NCBI GenBank assembly: GCA_018105865.1
Contig: CM030840.1
Span: forward strand, 7,136,006 to 7,200,005
DNA length: 64,000 bases
Reading direction: 5' to 3'
Source of the DNA: Metaphire vulgaris
Lineage: Eukaryota; Annelida; Clitellata; Crassiclitellata; Megascolecidae
Both the position numbers and the translations under genes were made by a program. Positions 43,074 through 53,058 of the stretch are shown here, one piece after another. Under the pieces are notes generated by a model. The model worked only from the letters and a program-made list of their open reading frames with translations. It made no database searches and had not been told where the DNA came from. The stretch's first letter is position 1; every line of letters starts with the position of its first letter.

Positions 43074-43370
43074 TGTACGGCACGGCACCACCAGAACCAG
43101 ACCTGACCCCTAGCGAATACATTCGGAAAATTAGAAGCGCTATGGAAAAATCACATGCTTTGGTCCGCTGCCACCTCCAAACGTCCGCAAAACGCAGGGC
43201 TGACAAATACTTCCCCACTGTCAATTAGTGTCAAAGCATGTACATTTGCACCGGGACAACGGGTATGGTATTTCACGCCAAGACGGAAGACAGGACAAGT
43301 GGCCAAGTGGAACCTAGAATAGTCTGTGTAGAATCAATTTCAAAATTAAGGGAGGAGCTATGTTGGGGTT
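43025..43370 (+). pseudogene. gypsy-1 integrase C-terminal remnant
   Basis: The stretch encodes PNEILFGKE, DLMYG and AKRRADKYFPTVN, colinear with 58,630-58,850 of gypsy-2. A stop and frame changes follow. The catalytic integrase core is absent. Confidence 0.75.
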
Positions 43371-43455
43371 TGCGAAGAGGAGAGGTAGGATTATAATTGC
43401 GGGGGGGGGGGGTAACTAACCTCTGTATCTAGTCTATGTGACAGGTCAAAGAACG

Positions 43456-43554
43456 TGACGTCATTGGAAATAACAGAAGGAACGCTTATGGGATTGGTGA
43501 TCAGAGACGGAGAGGGGCGGAGACACATTCGTCTGCGACTCCATAAGATATATT
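43456..43554 (+). promoter_or_regulatory. Candidate internal promoter of accessory gene, copy B
   Basis: In order: TGACGTCA (43,456-43,463), ATTGG (43,463 and 43,493), GGGGCGG (43,514-43,520) and GATATATT (43,547-43,554). The initiator ATG of the gene is about 75 bases further on. The same four boxes in the same order precede the copy at 60,592. Confidence 0.55.
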
Positions 43555-43624
43555 GTATGAGGTGAAGACGTCCGGATGCAGACGAAGAATACTATCGACC
43601 TAGAAGCATCTCGAATCCGAAAAA

Positions 43625-44449
43625 ATGAGCAGAGCGGAAAATGAAGTATGTTTTAAATGCGGATGTTGGTGCCGCGACTGGGACGCCCTTGTGCGCCATC
43701 GCAAGCAGGCGCACGGGATGGAGGAGGGGAGGAGGAGGAACGCTCCTCCGTCGAACACTGTAGCGAGGGAAAAAGTAAGACCTGTGGTCCCTCTGATGCA
43801 GGTCCAGACGTTGAGTCCTCGCACAAGTCCGGCAGTCTCCACGCGCGGCATCCGGCCTACGTCGATCGGGGGCGCGATGGCAGGCCCCAATCCAGGTCTC
43901 AATCAACCGGCGTCCACTGAAGTAAAACGGGCTCAGGCACCGGCCGCACTTCCTACACCAGAAGGACCGACCGTGGAAAGGCCTCGAGGAACTCCATCGT
44001 CTGCCAGTCCACCATCCGCCCAGCAAGAATCACGGCCACCTACACACCCCCTCGCCGTACAGCAGGGCCGCCTTGAACTTCTGGTTGAGGTGGCGGGCCG
44101 TTGGAACCGCAAATTCTGTGTGGCACAAGTACGAGAAATGCTTGAAGCCACCTTCCCGGATGTAGAGAGGATGTTCAGAGACGCAGTGGCCTTCGGTTTG
44201 GCCCGCGTCAGACCACTAGTGGCCCCGGCGGCGGCCCTTGGATCCACTGTGACTACCTTTCCCGACATCGGGGCTGCGACTTCGCCTCCACTGGTCAATT
44301 TTCAGCCTCTGCAGGACTCGGGAACAGGACAGAATCTCGAGGAGGATGAACTGATGCACCTGCTTGAAGAATACTCGGAACTCACGTCTGCGCTGGGAAC
44401 CAGCCTTGTCCCACTGGAGGCACCAGCCATCATCAAGGATGAACAGTAA
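43625..44449 (+). CDS. C2H2 accessory protein, copy B (gypsy-1)
   Basis: Open for 274 codons, MSRAENEV start. Finger CFKCGCWC...HRKQAH at residues 9-30, of C-x2-C-x12-H-x4-H type. The linker (30-150) is rich in Pro, Ser, Thr and Arg. The helical module (about 150-198) is RLELLVEVAGRWNRKF, QVREMLEATFPDVE, RDAVAFGLAR. The acidic tail has LEEDELMHLLEEYSEL (about 238-255). It lies 250 bases after the pol remnant, in the env position, and has its own promoter-like array and an AATAAA at 44,761. Gag-pol of this element is broken and deleted, yet this frame is intact. Likely a nuclear DNA-binding regulator; this is inference from layout, and no family is recognised. Confidence 0.8.
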   Translation: MSRAENEVCFKCGCWCRDWDALVRHRKQAHGMEEGRRRNAPPSNTVAREKVRPVVPLMQVQTLSPRTSPAVSTRGIRPTSIGGAMAGPNPGLNQPASTEVKRAQAPAALPTPEGPTVERPRGTPSSASPPSAQQESRPPTHPLAVQQGRLELLVEVAGRWNRKFCVAQVREMLEATFPDVERMFRDAVAFGLARVRPLVAPAAALGSTVTTFPDIGAATSPPLVNFQPLQDSGTGQNLEEDELMHLLEEYSELTSALGTSLVPLEAPAIIKDEQ

Positions 44450-44760
44450 GACTGGGTACATTTGTAGAAAAGGAAAGATACTGACTTGGGATTTTCCCCA
44501 CTGGTAGTTTGATCTTTTTGTAGCTCTGTAGGATGTTTCTCTTTGTCCTTTTTTGCTTTATTTTTTGAGTACTGTGGAAGTCAGGAGATATGACAGCAGA
44601 CGTTTGATTACATGTTTCAACTCGTTGACCTATGATATGATTGTGTTGGCATAAGGCTTGAAATGAGAGATTAAAGCTGCGTGTATTAATTGTGTGTATG
44701 AGCAGGAGGCTTAGAGGTGATCACATTAGAGTGGTTTTCCTTCTGTTATTGTTCATGAAC

Positions 44761-44766
44761 AATAAA
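44761..44766 (+). terminator. Candidate poly(A) signal for accessory gene copy B
   Basis: AATAAA about 310 bases after the stop codon, with ATTAAA at about 44,671 as an alternative. Confidence 0.4.
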
Positions 44767-44787
44767 ACTGAGAATGTTATCGATTTA

Positions 44788-44944
44788 CTCGGGTCAGTAC
44801 AACTGGGTACCGCCGATTGGGCCCCGGACAACTGGGTCCGGCAACTGAGTAACGGGACATCTGCGTAACGGGACCTCTGGGTAACGGGACATCTCGGCCC
44901 CGTATAATAGAGAAAGAGAGAATGGTGTTGATGAATGGTGTTGA

Positions 44945-44999
<55 letters not shown>

Positions 45000-45440
45000 T
45001 GATAGGCGTACTTTGCAATTCGAAAACATGATAGGCCTAATGAGCGTAGCATCATAAATGCCTGCGCGTACAAAGAATAGTACTCAATTTTTAGCCGATG
45101 ACAGGGGTTGAAGAAGACTTCCCGCAGTTATTCACTACTACAGGGATACAGCGAAGTCTCAGTTCTTCTTAAGTCCATATAAGCCCGTAGTAACTATACG
45201 TTGCATTTACGATCATAGAAATAGCACTTTCCATTAAGAATTTGTACTCAATTTGTAGCCGATGATAGGCTTAAAGAAGACCGCCCGAAGTTTTACAACA
45301 AACCCTCAGTTATTATTTGGCCTAAAGTCCAGTTCGATGGTGCGGGGCCGATATGTCCAGGACCCAGATGTCCCGTTACCCAGTTGCAGGTCCCAGTTGT
45401 CCGGGGCCCAATCGGCGGTACCCAGTTGTCGCGGACCGAG
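44788..45440. mobile_element. 653-bp TIR element with modular ends
   Basis: About 100 bases at each end are inverted and built from modules (CAACTGGGTACC, CAACTGGGTCCGG, GTAACGGGACATCT). ATTTA lies just outside both ends, a possible 5-bp duplication. The middle holds (TA)n at 44,947-44,998 and a direct pair of about 50 bases (45,083 and 45,246). No coding sequence. The end structure recalls the MULE at 38,293. Confidence 0.75.
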
Positions 45441-46873
45441 ATTTACTAGACGAATCGAACATTGACATTATCTCACTAGTAGAAACTTGGCACGGTGACA
45501 CTGATTCCGTCTCACTAGGTCGCCTTTGGGGCTACGGCTTTAATGTCGTCGATGCTACCCGCAGGCGCCAAGAAAGGGTCAAGCATGACCTGTCCACGAA
45601 TCACGGCGGAATAGCAATTGTGTCTAAGCCAGGTCTCACACTTCTGTGATAAATCTAGGATACTCACCGACGTCTTTCGAGTATCTCTGCTGTCGAGTAA
45701 CTTCAGGCAAGCGTCAGTTTATCCTGGCTACCGTTCATCGACCTGTCTCCAAAACACCCTCCAACGAGTTCTTCTCTGAATTCGCCGAGCTGCTTACCAC
45801 TCTCGAGGCCATAAAATCTCCTACGGTCCTTACCATACATTTCGAGCGAACTGACGACCTTCTCACTCGTAAGAAGAATGACCTTCTCGAGACGTTCTCC
45901 CTTACGCAGCATGTGTCGTCGCCGACGCATGAAAAGGCGGTACTCTCAACGTCGTTATCGCATCAGATGATCTCCAAATCATGAATGTTGCAGCAACAGA
46001 AGCCGGCCTTTCAGACCACAGTCTGGTCTCTTTCACCATCCCACCTCTACTCGCTGCAACTGTCTACACCACTGTTGAGAGCAGAAACTGGCGCAGCCTT
46101 GACGTCGACTAGTTTATTCTCACCACTGAACAATCTATTCTGCGCAGCCGATTTCGCCAAGTGATGATGCCACCGTTCTAGCCGATCGATTCCAGCGGAC
46201 CATAACGGACCTGCTCGATCACTTTGCCCCGCTCACCACCAAAACCATCCGCATACGCCCTCGTCGACGGTATTATGATGCAGACTGTCACAAAGCACGC
46301 CGAGCAGCACGAAAGCTGGAGCGCCGATATAACTAGCAACGGTACTTCGACAGAACAGACGACCCATCAACAATGGCGCCAAGCTCTTAAATCGAGCCGG
46401 GCCCTAGTACTCCAGAAAGCTGCCGCTCTCTTGAAAGCAGAACTAGATGCGTCAAATGGTAACCCTAGACAACTCTGGAAGACTCTAGAAAACATCCTTG
46501 GTTTCCCGTCTCAAAAATGACCTTGTCTTTTAGCGCCATGGACTTCCACGCCCATATTGAGACGAAAGTCAACAAAGTTCGCGCCGAGACGACGACCGTC
46601 GGTCCCCCATCGTTCCTTCTCAACACCACTACGCAGAAATTCACCACCTTCGGTAAAGTCAATATCGCCGATGTCACTCGATTAGTCCGCGAGGCACCTC
46701 TGAAGCAGAGTCTCCTCGACCCACTCCCGACCTGGCTGCTACAAAAGTGCATTACTCCACTCGCTCCCTTCGTGACAGATCTGTTGAACGTCTCACTTGA
46801 GTCCAGTCACTTCCCAACGCCTTGGAAGTGTGCAGTTGTCAGACCTCGTCTGAACCGGCCCGTTATAGACCTA

Positions 46874-47852
46874 TAGGGTGTAAAAGTGAAAAGGGCACAA
46901 CTTTATGATACTTAATATCTCGGCTGCATGTATAGCGATTTCAATGAAATTTATAGGCCATATACCTGGGAATGTTTTTGATGCAATTGCCAAATTTCAT
47001 GCTGATATCTTTAGTTTTTGTTGAAATATGGCCAAAAAACTAAAGAGCCCCAAATTTTAAAATTGACAAACAGATTATAACGTCATAGTAAAATGTATCG
47101 TTTTTAAGTCTAAAATAGCGTGGTTGTCATCGCGCCAGACAAGGTCAAGGGTTACTTACGGCCAACAGATAAACACAGCAGCATTATGATTGGCTGCAGG
47201 ACTGTCATGATTTGCTTGGAGAAGATTTCATATTCCAGCAAGACGACCTGCCCACTCTGCTCTCAGGACCCAGAATTTTCTGGAGCAAAATTGTCCAGAT
47301 TTCATCAAGAAAGATGACTGGCCACCCAACTCCCCAGATATCAATCCACTTGACTTCCACGTCTGGGGAATCATGCTCGACAGATATCAAAAGTATCAGC
47401 CAACGCCACAGAACATCACGGAGTTGAAGACTGTGCTGAAGAATATCTGGGAGAGTTTGCCTGAGGACCAGATCAAGAAGTCGATATTGTCAGTGAAGAA
47501 GCGCTTGTCGGCATGTGTGAAGGCTAAGGGTGCATGGGCATTTTGAGCACCTGCTCCCGTAGCAAATCATCTGAAATCCCCTCTAAAACGGCACTTTTCA
47601 GGGCCAAATGAATAAAAAATTAATTTTTTATCACTTTATTATGACGTTATATTCCAATATCAATTTCAAAATGTGAGTTTCTTTAGTCTTTTGGCCATAT
47701 ATCAGCAAACACTAAAGATATCAGCAATAAATTTGGCAATTGCTTCAAAAACATTCCCAGGTATATGGCCTATAAATTTCATTGAAATCGCTATACACGC
47801 GGCCGAGATATTAAATATCGTAAAGGGGTGTCCTTTAAACTTTTACACCCTC
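46874..47852 (+). mobile_element. Tc1/mariner element with about 190-bp inverted repeats
   Basis: The left 190 bases (from GGGTGTAAAAG) and right 190 bases are close inverted repeats sharing ATAGCGATTTCAATGAAATT. TA lies at each border. At about 980 bases it is shorter than a complete mariner-type element, so internal coding sequence is deleted. Confidence 0.9.
47200..47546 (+). pseudogene. Tc1/mariner transposase C-terminal half
   Basis: The stretch encodes FIFQQDD (second catalytic Asp region), then with a frame change DFIKKDDWPPNSPDINPLDF and HVWG (third acidic region), then NITELKTVLKNIWESLPED and a stop after GAWAF at 47,546. The N-terminal DNA-binding domain and first catalytic residue are missing. 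Confidence 0.8.
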
Positions 47853-48559
47853 TACATCGTTTCTGTCTAAACTGCTTGAAAGGATAGTCTCCGGACAAAT
47901 AGTAGCCTACCTGACCGAAAACAATCTCCTGCCTGAGTTACAGTCGGCCTACAGGAGTCACTACTCGACCGAGACCGAACTGCTAAAAGTCCTCAATGAC
48001 ATCATTGAGTTTGCTGCCGACCATAAACTGGTTGCCCTTGCGAGTTTGGATTTCACGGCCGCGTTCGATTCGGTCGACCACACCATCTTTCTGACCAGAC
48101 TGGAAAAAACCTACGGCATCGAGGGCCCTGCCCTAGCCTGGTTTCGCAGCTATCTTAGCGACCGTCGCCAGTTCGTGGTCATAAATCTGGCCACATCCGA
48201 TCCCACGATGTTGATCAGCGGGGTCCCACAAGGCTCGGTGGTCGCCGCGTCTGGTATCCTCCGCCGCAGGTCGTCGACTCGTTCGACGCTACTCTGGCCG
48301 CCGACTTGACCTATCGCGACTCCCGTCTCCGTGACCAGACGACGCCGTACAGATCCCCGTCCTGATTGACCGTGTCTCCCGTCTTCGTGACCGGACGACA
48401 CCTCTGCTGAAACCACTGCAGATCTTGGAAGCCTCCCGGCGTAAGAACACTTCCGATATCAAGCGCCTTCCCCAGCATCGCTTCCCCTTCTTCGACTATT
48501 ACGTAGAACTTTTTTGAAGAATTACTATGCACTCGCGCAGCCGAGGCTAAAACCCTTCG

Positions 48560-49860
48560 TTAATGAACTAATGAAATATTCGAAGCAAGATTGGCATTCG
48601 TGAACACTTGCTTTCCCCATTCATATTTAAGTTTTCACTGTGTATAATAAAACTGATTATAACTGAAACGAGTGTCTTTGATTCGCAAAGAATCTAACTG
48701 CCCAAATACAAGGGCAGAGCCCAAGTAAAAATTTATTGTAAGACGATATCTCTCTTGCCGAGTAGGACCCCTCTAAAGAATTTCGTAACAATTGGAGCGG
48801 CGGATAGGGGCCGCCCGGCCGCCACTGATTCTAATCAGGTAGCGATTGTAGTGGCAAGCATAAAACGAGAGAGACGAAAGAGAAGTAGTAGTAGTTAACT
48901 CGATTTGGAATGGTGCGCCATCGGCTGATGCCCTGGACATTATGATAGTGGCGCCAAATAAGAAAAAAACATCGAATTTTCATTAATGTGTACAATGGCA
49001 ATTAACTGAAAATAACTGAAAAAGAACTGAATACCCCCGGTCCACCCTATCTACCCCCTACAGCACCCAGAGGCATTTCACACTGCCCCCAATCATTTCA
49101 CAACAAACCAGCCGCTTCAAAATCAGAATCCTGGCTACCATCGACGAGCACAAAGGCCGAAATCAAATGAAATTATACCACAACAGGGGCACAATACCAT
49201 GTCCAGTGATCTCAGCGATCCTCCCCTAAATCAAATCACGAGGCACGGAGCACCCCCGGAGCCGCACCCCCACAAGAGAAAGAAATCTAGAAGACAGAAT
49301 AACTCCAGGTAAGCACTTTACGCTACATCCAGAAAATTACGATGGATCAACGGAAGTGGAAAGCTTCATTAGAAAATTTGAAATCGTCGCCAACCATAAC
49401 CAGCGGGATTCAGGTGAGAAACTTGCTTTTCTTCAATGTAGTCTTCAGAAGGAAGCTCAATTTTTATTATGGGAGTATGGTGCTAGCTGTGGGAACAACC
49501 CCTAGAAACCCTTCCATAGCCACTAATGATCTCAGTATACCCCGTCCGTCCAAACCCATCACACAACGACCTCTAGCGAAGTCAGAAAGAGACACCCAAA
49601 AGCGTCAGAGAAAGCCCCCCGCCAGATATGGCGTCTAATTTCATCTAATAGCCCAAACCTCAACGCCGCTCTCACTTATCCATTAGCATATGCGCCACCC
49701 CAAGCCCTCCCCTGCCTCATCCTTAAAATCCCGTGTACATCTCCCAGAACACGCTCACATTAGAACAGATCTAGTTCTTATTCGACTTCTGGTCGCTTAG
49801 AGACATCGACTATATTCACATGCTTAGCGATATGGCTACTCCAGGACGTGGGTAAGCACA
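48560..49860 (+). mobile_element. gypsy-3: gag fragment joined to pol C terminus
   Basis: TCGTAACAATTGGAGCGG near 48,786 looks like an LTR end followed by a primer-binding site. At 49,310-49,490 a gag core segment is readable (ENYDGSTEVESFIRKFE, EKLAFLQCSLQKEA), colinear with the cores of gypsy-1 and gypsy-2. It then joins directly to a pol-type C-terminal end (RQRKPPARYGV, stop about 49,638). About 4 kb is therefore deleted. No accessory gene was seen. LTR boundaries are not resolved. Confidence 0.6.
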
Positions 49861-50300
49861 TTTCCTTATACATTACAAAAAAATATATACACTGTTACAA
49901 ATTTCTGTAGATTTACGGAAGATGTTGCCGTATATTTCCGTATTTCCGACGGAACTCGTTCCGTCATGTGTTTTTCCGTTCATTTACGGTACGCAATATA
50001 TGCTGTTGGATCGCGCATGCGTACTCATCGAAATGATACTTCCTATGTGTTACAACGGCTTTTTTTGAATCAATAACTAAGCTTATACAACATTAATCTG
50101 CGTATCGACAGTTGAAATATTGTTTCTCTTTGCCGTTCGACTCACTTCTCGCGGTCGTCGAACTGTCGAACTCCAGCTTACAACGTCGGAAATACGATAA
50201 CAGGTATACAAGCTTGGTCGTATCGGAGCCTCGAGAGACCCGTAAGGTTAACTACATTTGTATAGTGCCTAGTTAGAGTGGAGTGGCAACCAGTTGTATC
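49861..50300. other. No recognisable gene
   Basis: AT-rich DNA with TTTCCGT-like short repeats at about 49,930-49,980. Confidence 0.4.
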
Positions 50301-50760
50301 TGTAAGTGTTGGCACTGATGGGATGAAAGCTTTTCTCAATGAGCAGAACTTGCTTGTCAGAAGCCAGCGTGATATGCTGAACATTTTTCAAACCATGGAG
50401 GAAACATAGAGTTTATAGAGGCAGGACATCAATAATACTCTGCCAGTGGAAGAATTCCTCAAGACATGGCCACTGTTACGGGAACAGGAGTTCTTGATTA
50501 GACATTTTGAGAAATTAGCAGGTGTTCGAATGTCAATGCTACTCAGTTCAGTCGAAGAAAAACTTGAAAAGTTATTTGTCTTCTGCAAAATTAACCATGC
50601 CAAGAATGCAGAAGTAATTAAAATTGTTCGTGAAGCTGAACTGACAACAACAGAGTCCGTTAGAAGTCTTTGACCAATGGTAGGCAGTTTCATGCTGCTG
50701 ATAGCGGCCACATTTCGAGAACAACAGAATCATCTTTTGGTATTTTTGATGTAAGTTGTG
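50300..50760 (+). pseudogene. Possible decayed exon (PLLREQEFLIRHF frame)
   Basis: The plus-strand frame reads through TDGMKAFLNEQNLLV, two stops, then EFLKTWPLLREQEFLIRHFE and LEKLFVFCKIN (50,446-50,673). The 'WPLL...HF' pattern loosely recalls C-terminal parts of SAM-domain proteins amplified in some animal genomes. Identification is weak. Confidence 0.3.
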
Positions 50761-52375
50761 TGCATTATAATATGTGGATAATATAATTAGTCATCCAAAA
50801 GTAGCTGTAGACTGTTCATTTTAAAGGTTTAATTTGTTGTTTTAAGGCAGCATTAGTTTGTGAATGACTCGCAACTCGCAAGTTAATAGTTCCTATGTTG
50901 ACTGCTTCAGACAGTACAAGACTTTAAACACAACTGTCCTCTAGTTCTGCACATTATTGTCAATAAAGACTAACACAGTACTTAATAAACTGGAACATCT
51001 GAGACTTTTCTGGAACCTTGCCTGTGCAGCCATGTGTGTACAGCTGTCTTATATAATGCAGATTTTAAAGGTTCGTGGCATATATATGTCAAAATGGGTA
51101 TACAACAGGTAATTGTGTTTGTTAACTTGTTGTTTCAGGAGACAACTGCATTGTCTGAAGAAATGTTATCAAGTGTGCCCATGACGCCAATCATAATAGG
51201 ATTAGGTAAGTGCAAGACGCCATATTATAACAGGAAAGAACTTCTATAGCGCCATGAGGAAGTTGACAAGTGTCTAGTAGTTGTTTTTCGGGAATTGTCC
51301 TAGTTTTAAGCGATGTAAATACCTTAGGTTAGCTATAGATTTTAACCCGGACTTCTTGACATAGGGAGTAGTAGAAGTGGCAGGGGTTAGGTTAAGTGGA
51401 CAGTAGAAGATGTTGTTGGAAACCTTATAGCACCATATATGGTAATGGTGTGGGTTGTTGCCAACATAAACTCAGTCAGGTGGTGAGAAAACCACGGGGA
51501 GTAGGCCTACACGTCAGCAACCGGGTACAACTGAAGTGGAATCAAGAAGAGCAAGAGTCAGGGGTTGACCGTCAAATGACCAGAAAATGCAAAAATAAGA
51601 GACAGCCTTTAAATATGAAACGGGGCAGTCGACGAGAGGAGAGAGAAGAAAGTGGACGTGACCGTTGCGGAGTCGTGGTCGGAGTTGAGAAGGAAAAGCA
51701 TTCCCGCGGTCGTGAGTTGGTTTGGAGGGTACGAATTTCCGGAGTTCGAGCAACCGAACGAGCAACCGATCGCCGGGTGGAACAGACGATAGGGATTGCC
51801 ATCCGATGAATTGGGAAGTAACCGGTTTTGCTTGTCATAAAACTTACTCAAAGATTGCTTAACATAAGTGGTTATTCGCAATAATATCGTCTTAACGTGA
51901 GCTATAAGTGGTTTGATTAATCTAGATTCTAGTATGTCATGTTTATTGCCCAATTGTACTTGTAGTGTTGAAACTATATTCGTGCAATCCACCAAGCAGA
52001 TCAACTTATCATGCTCACCTGTGACTTGACCCTAGTCCCCATTATAGCTTTATAATAATGTGGTAACCATCGGCCCTTGATTGATACCGTCCCATTGCCC
52101 ACCGTCCCAATGGTTACAATATAACGTAGTCTATTTTTTTGGATAGACTGGTGCAGAAATCAAGAAACAAGGGCATGCATTAATGAGTGCCACGAGACAC
52201 TGCATGCATTTTGTAATAACAGAGTCTACTTTAATATTGGTGAACAGGTGTATATGGTTTGAGCCAGCTTTTCATTCGTGATAACAGTAACAAAATAAAG
52301 AGATCGTTTTTAACACAACTCTAGTTTTGTTGATCAACCTATCATACCCAACTTGTTCATTTCTTTGTCAAGCAT
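50761..52375. other. No recognised gene
   Basis: The frame at 51,396-51,809 and its antisense counterparts are open but lack any domain, and the sense frame is Arg/Glu-rich by composition. Confidence 0.4.
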
Positions 52376-52463
52376 CGAATATACTACAAAATAAAAGTAA
52401 TAAAAGACAGGGTCTTAGCCTCGAGGCCAAGTGACGCTGTCCTTGTTCTTGGCCTCGGCATAA

Positions 52464-52470
52464 TTGAACG

Positions 52471-52557
<87 letters not shown>

Positions 52558-52924
52558 GGCAGGACGACGGAAAGGCTGACGCAAGTGAAAGGGAGAGCCA
52601 GGAGGAGAGGAGGACGCCGGAGAGCGGGATATATAAAGAAGGAGCGCGAGAGAAGAAGGAAGAAGAGAGGAGGATTGCGAAGCGGAGACTGGATGTGGAG
52701 AGCAAGGGAGCGAAAGGAAAGGGGACGTCGGAGCAGCGGAAAGGATAAGGTGAGAGTGTTGTATGTTGATTGTATGTGTGTTGCGATCAGATTATATTTA
52801 CGTGTTTGAAACTCATGCGTCTTGTACACGTCTTCTAATAGATTCAGGGTGGGAACCGCGGACATATACGACAGAACAGGGGTAAGGGGGGAAACGAGGG
52901 TAATCCCCCCGGAAGGTCGTTGAA
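52464..52924 (+). repeat. gypsy-2 5' LTR (461 bp)
   Basis: Starts TTGAACGATATAG and ends GGTCGTTGAA. A (GA)n tract of about 38 units occupies 52,476-52,553. A TATA-like GGATATATAAAG lies at about 52,628-52,639. Apart from GA length and a few small differences it equals the 3' LTR. Confidence 0.9.
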
Positions 52925-52925
52925 C

Positions 52926-52939
52926 TGGTACCAGAAGTG
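52926..52939 (+). promoter_or_regulatory. Candidate primer-binding site, gypsy-2
   Basis: TGGTACCAGAAGTG, one base after the LTR. The first 12 bases are identical to the site in gypsy-1. Confidence 0.65.
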
Positions 52940-53058
52940 ATTCTATAAATTTGATTTTATGGTGCTGACGCTGCGATTTTGACTCGCACATTGATTCTTT
53001 TCGTGACTGCATACGATTATACTGCATAATAGTGATTGCAGAACATTGATTGCATAAA

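Larger units (their letters stand above)
40499..43370 (+). mobile_element. gypsy-1 internal region, RT/RNase H/integrase core deleted
   Basis: It runs from the primer-binding site through gag and protease, then jumps to the extreme C-terminal part of pol. By comparison with gypsy-2, roughly 3 kb is missing between about 43,020 and 43,040. Downstream is the accessory gene at 43,625. No matching 3' LTR was found before the element at 44,788. Confidence 0.8.
45446..48245 (+). pseudogene. ORF2 remnants of the second L2/CR1-like element
   Basis: The blocks in order are VETWHGDTDSVSLGRLWGYG (endonuclease, 45,480-45,540), ILATVHRP, LTQHVSSPTHEK, and the RRYYDADCHKARR linker block at about 46,260. 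RT blocks LLDPLPTWLLQKC and FPTPWKCAVVRP follow up to 46,870. After the mariner come FLSKLLERIV, LLPELQSAYRSHYSTETE, LDFTAAFDSVDH and WFRSYLSDRRQFV. There are at least four frame changes. The catalytic YADD block is absent, so the protein is dead even without the insertion. Confidence 0.85.
45441..48540 (+). mobile_element. Second L2/CR1-like non-LTR retrotransposon, split by a mariner
   Basis: Endonuclease and RT blocks are on the plus strand, with the mariner (46,874-47,852) inserted in the RT fingers region. After GVPQGSVV at about 48,240 the catalytic YADD part is missing and unrelated GC-rich sequence continues, so the RT is deleted there. Confidence 0.8.

Noticed and set aside
43370..43400. 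GCGAAGAGGAGAGG in gypsy-1 as a polypurine tract followed by a 3' LTR that would contain the accessory gene
   Set aside because: It resembles the tract before the element 3 LTR, but the following sequence does not match the proposed 5' LTR, and in gypsy-2 the gene is clearly internal to the LTRs.
44721..45073. Tyr-Ile-rich minus-strand frames around 44,950
   Set aside because: (TA)n microsatellite within a short TIR element.
51396..51809. 137-codon Arg/Glu-rich frame
   Set aside because: No domain, open antisense frames over the same DNA, and composition alone explains its length.
52384..52748. Long Ser-Leu and Arg-Glu reading frames over the (GA)n tracts in both gypsy-2 LTRs
   Set aside because: Produced by the dinucleotide repeat on both strands; no domain, and they lie in LTR U3.
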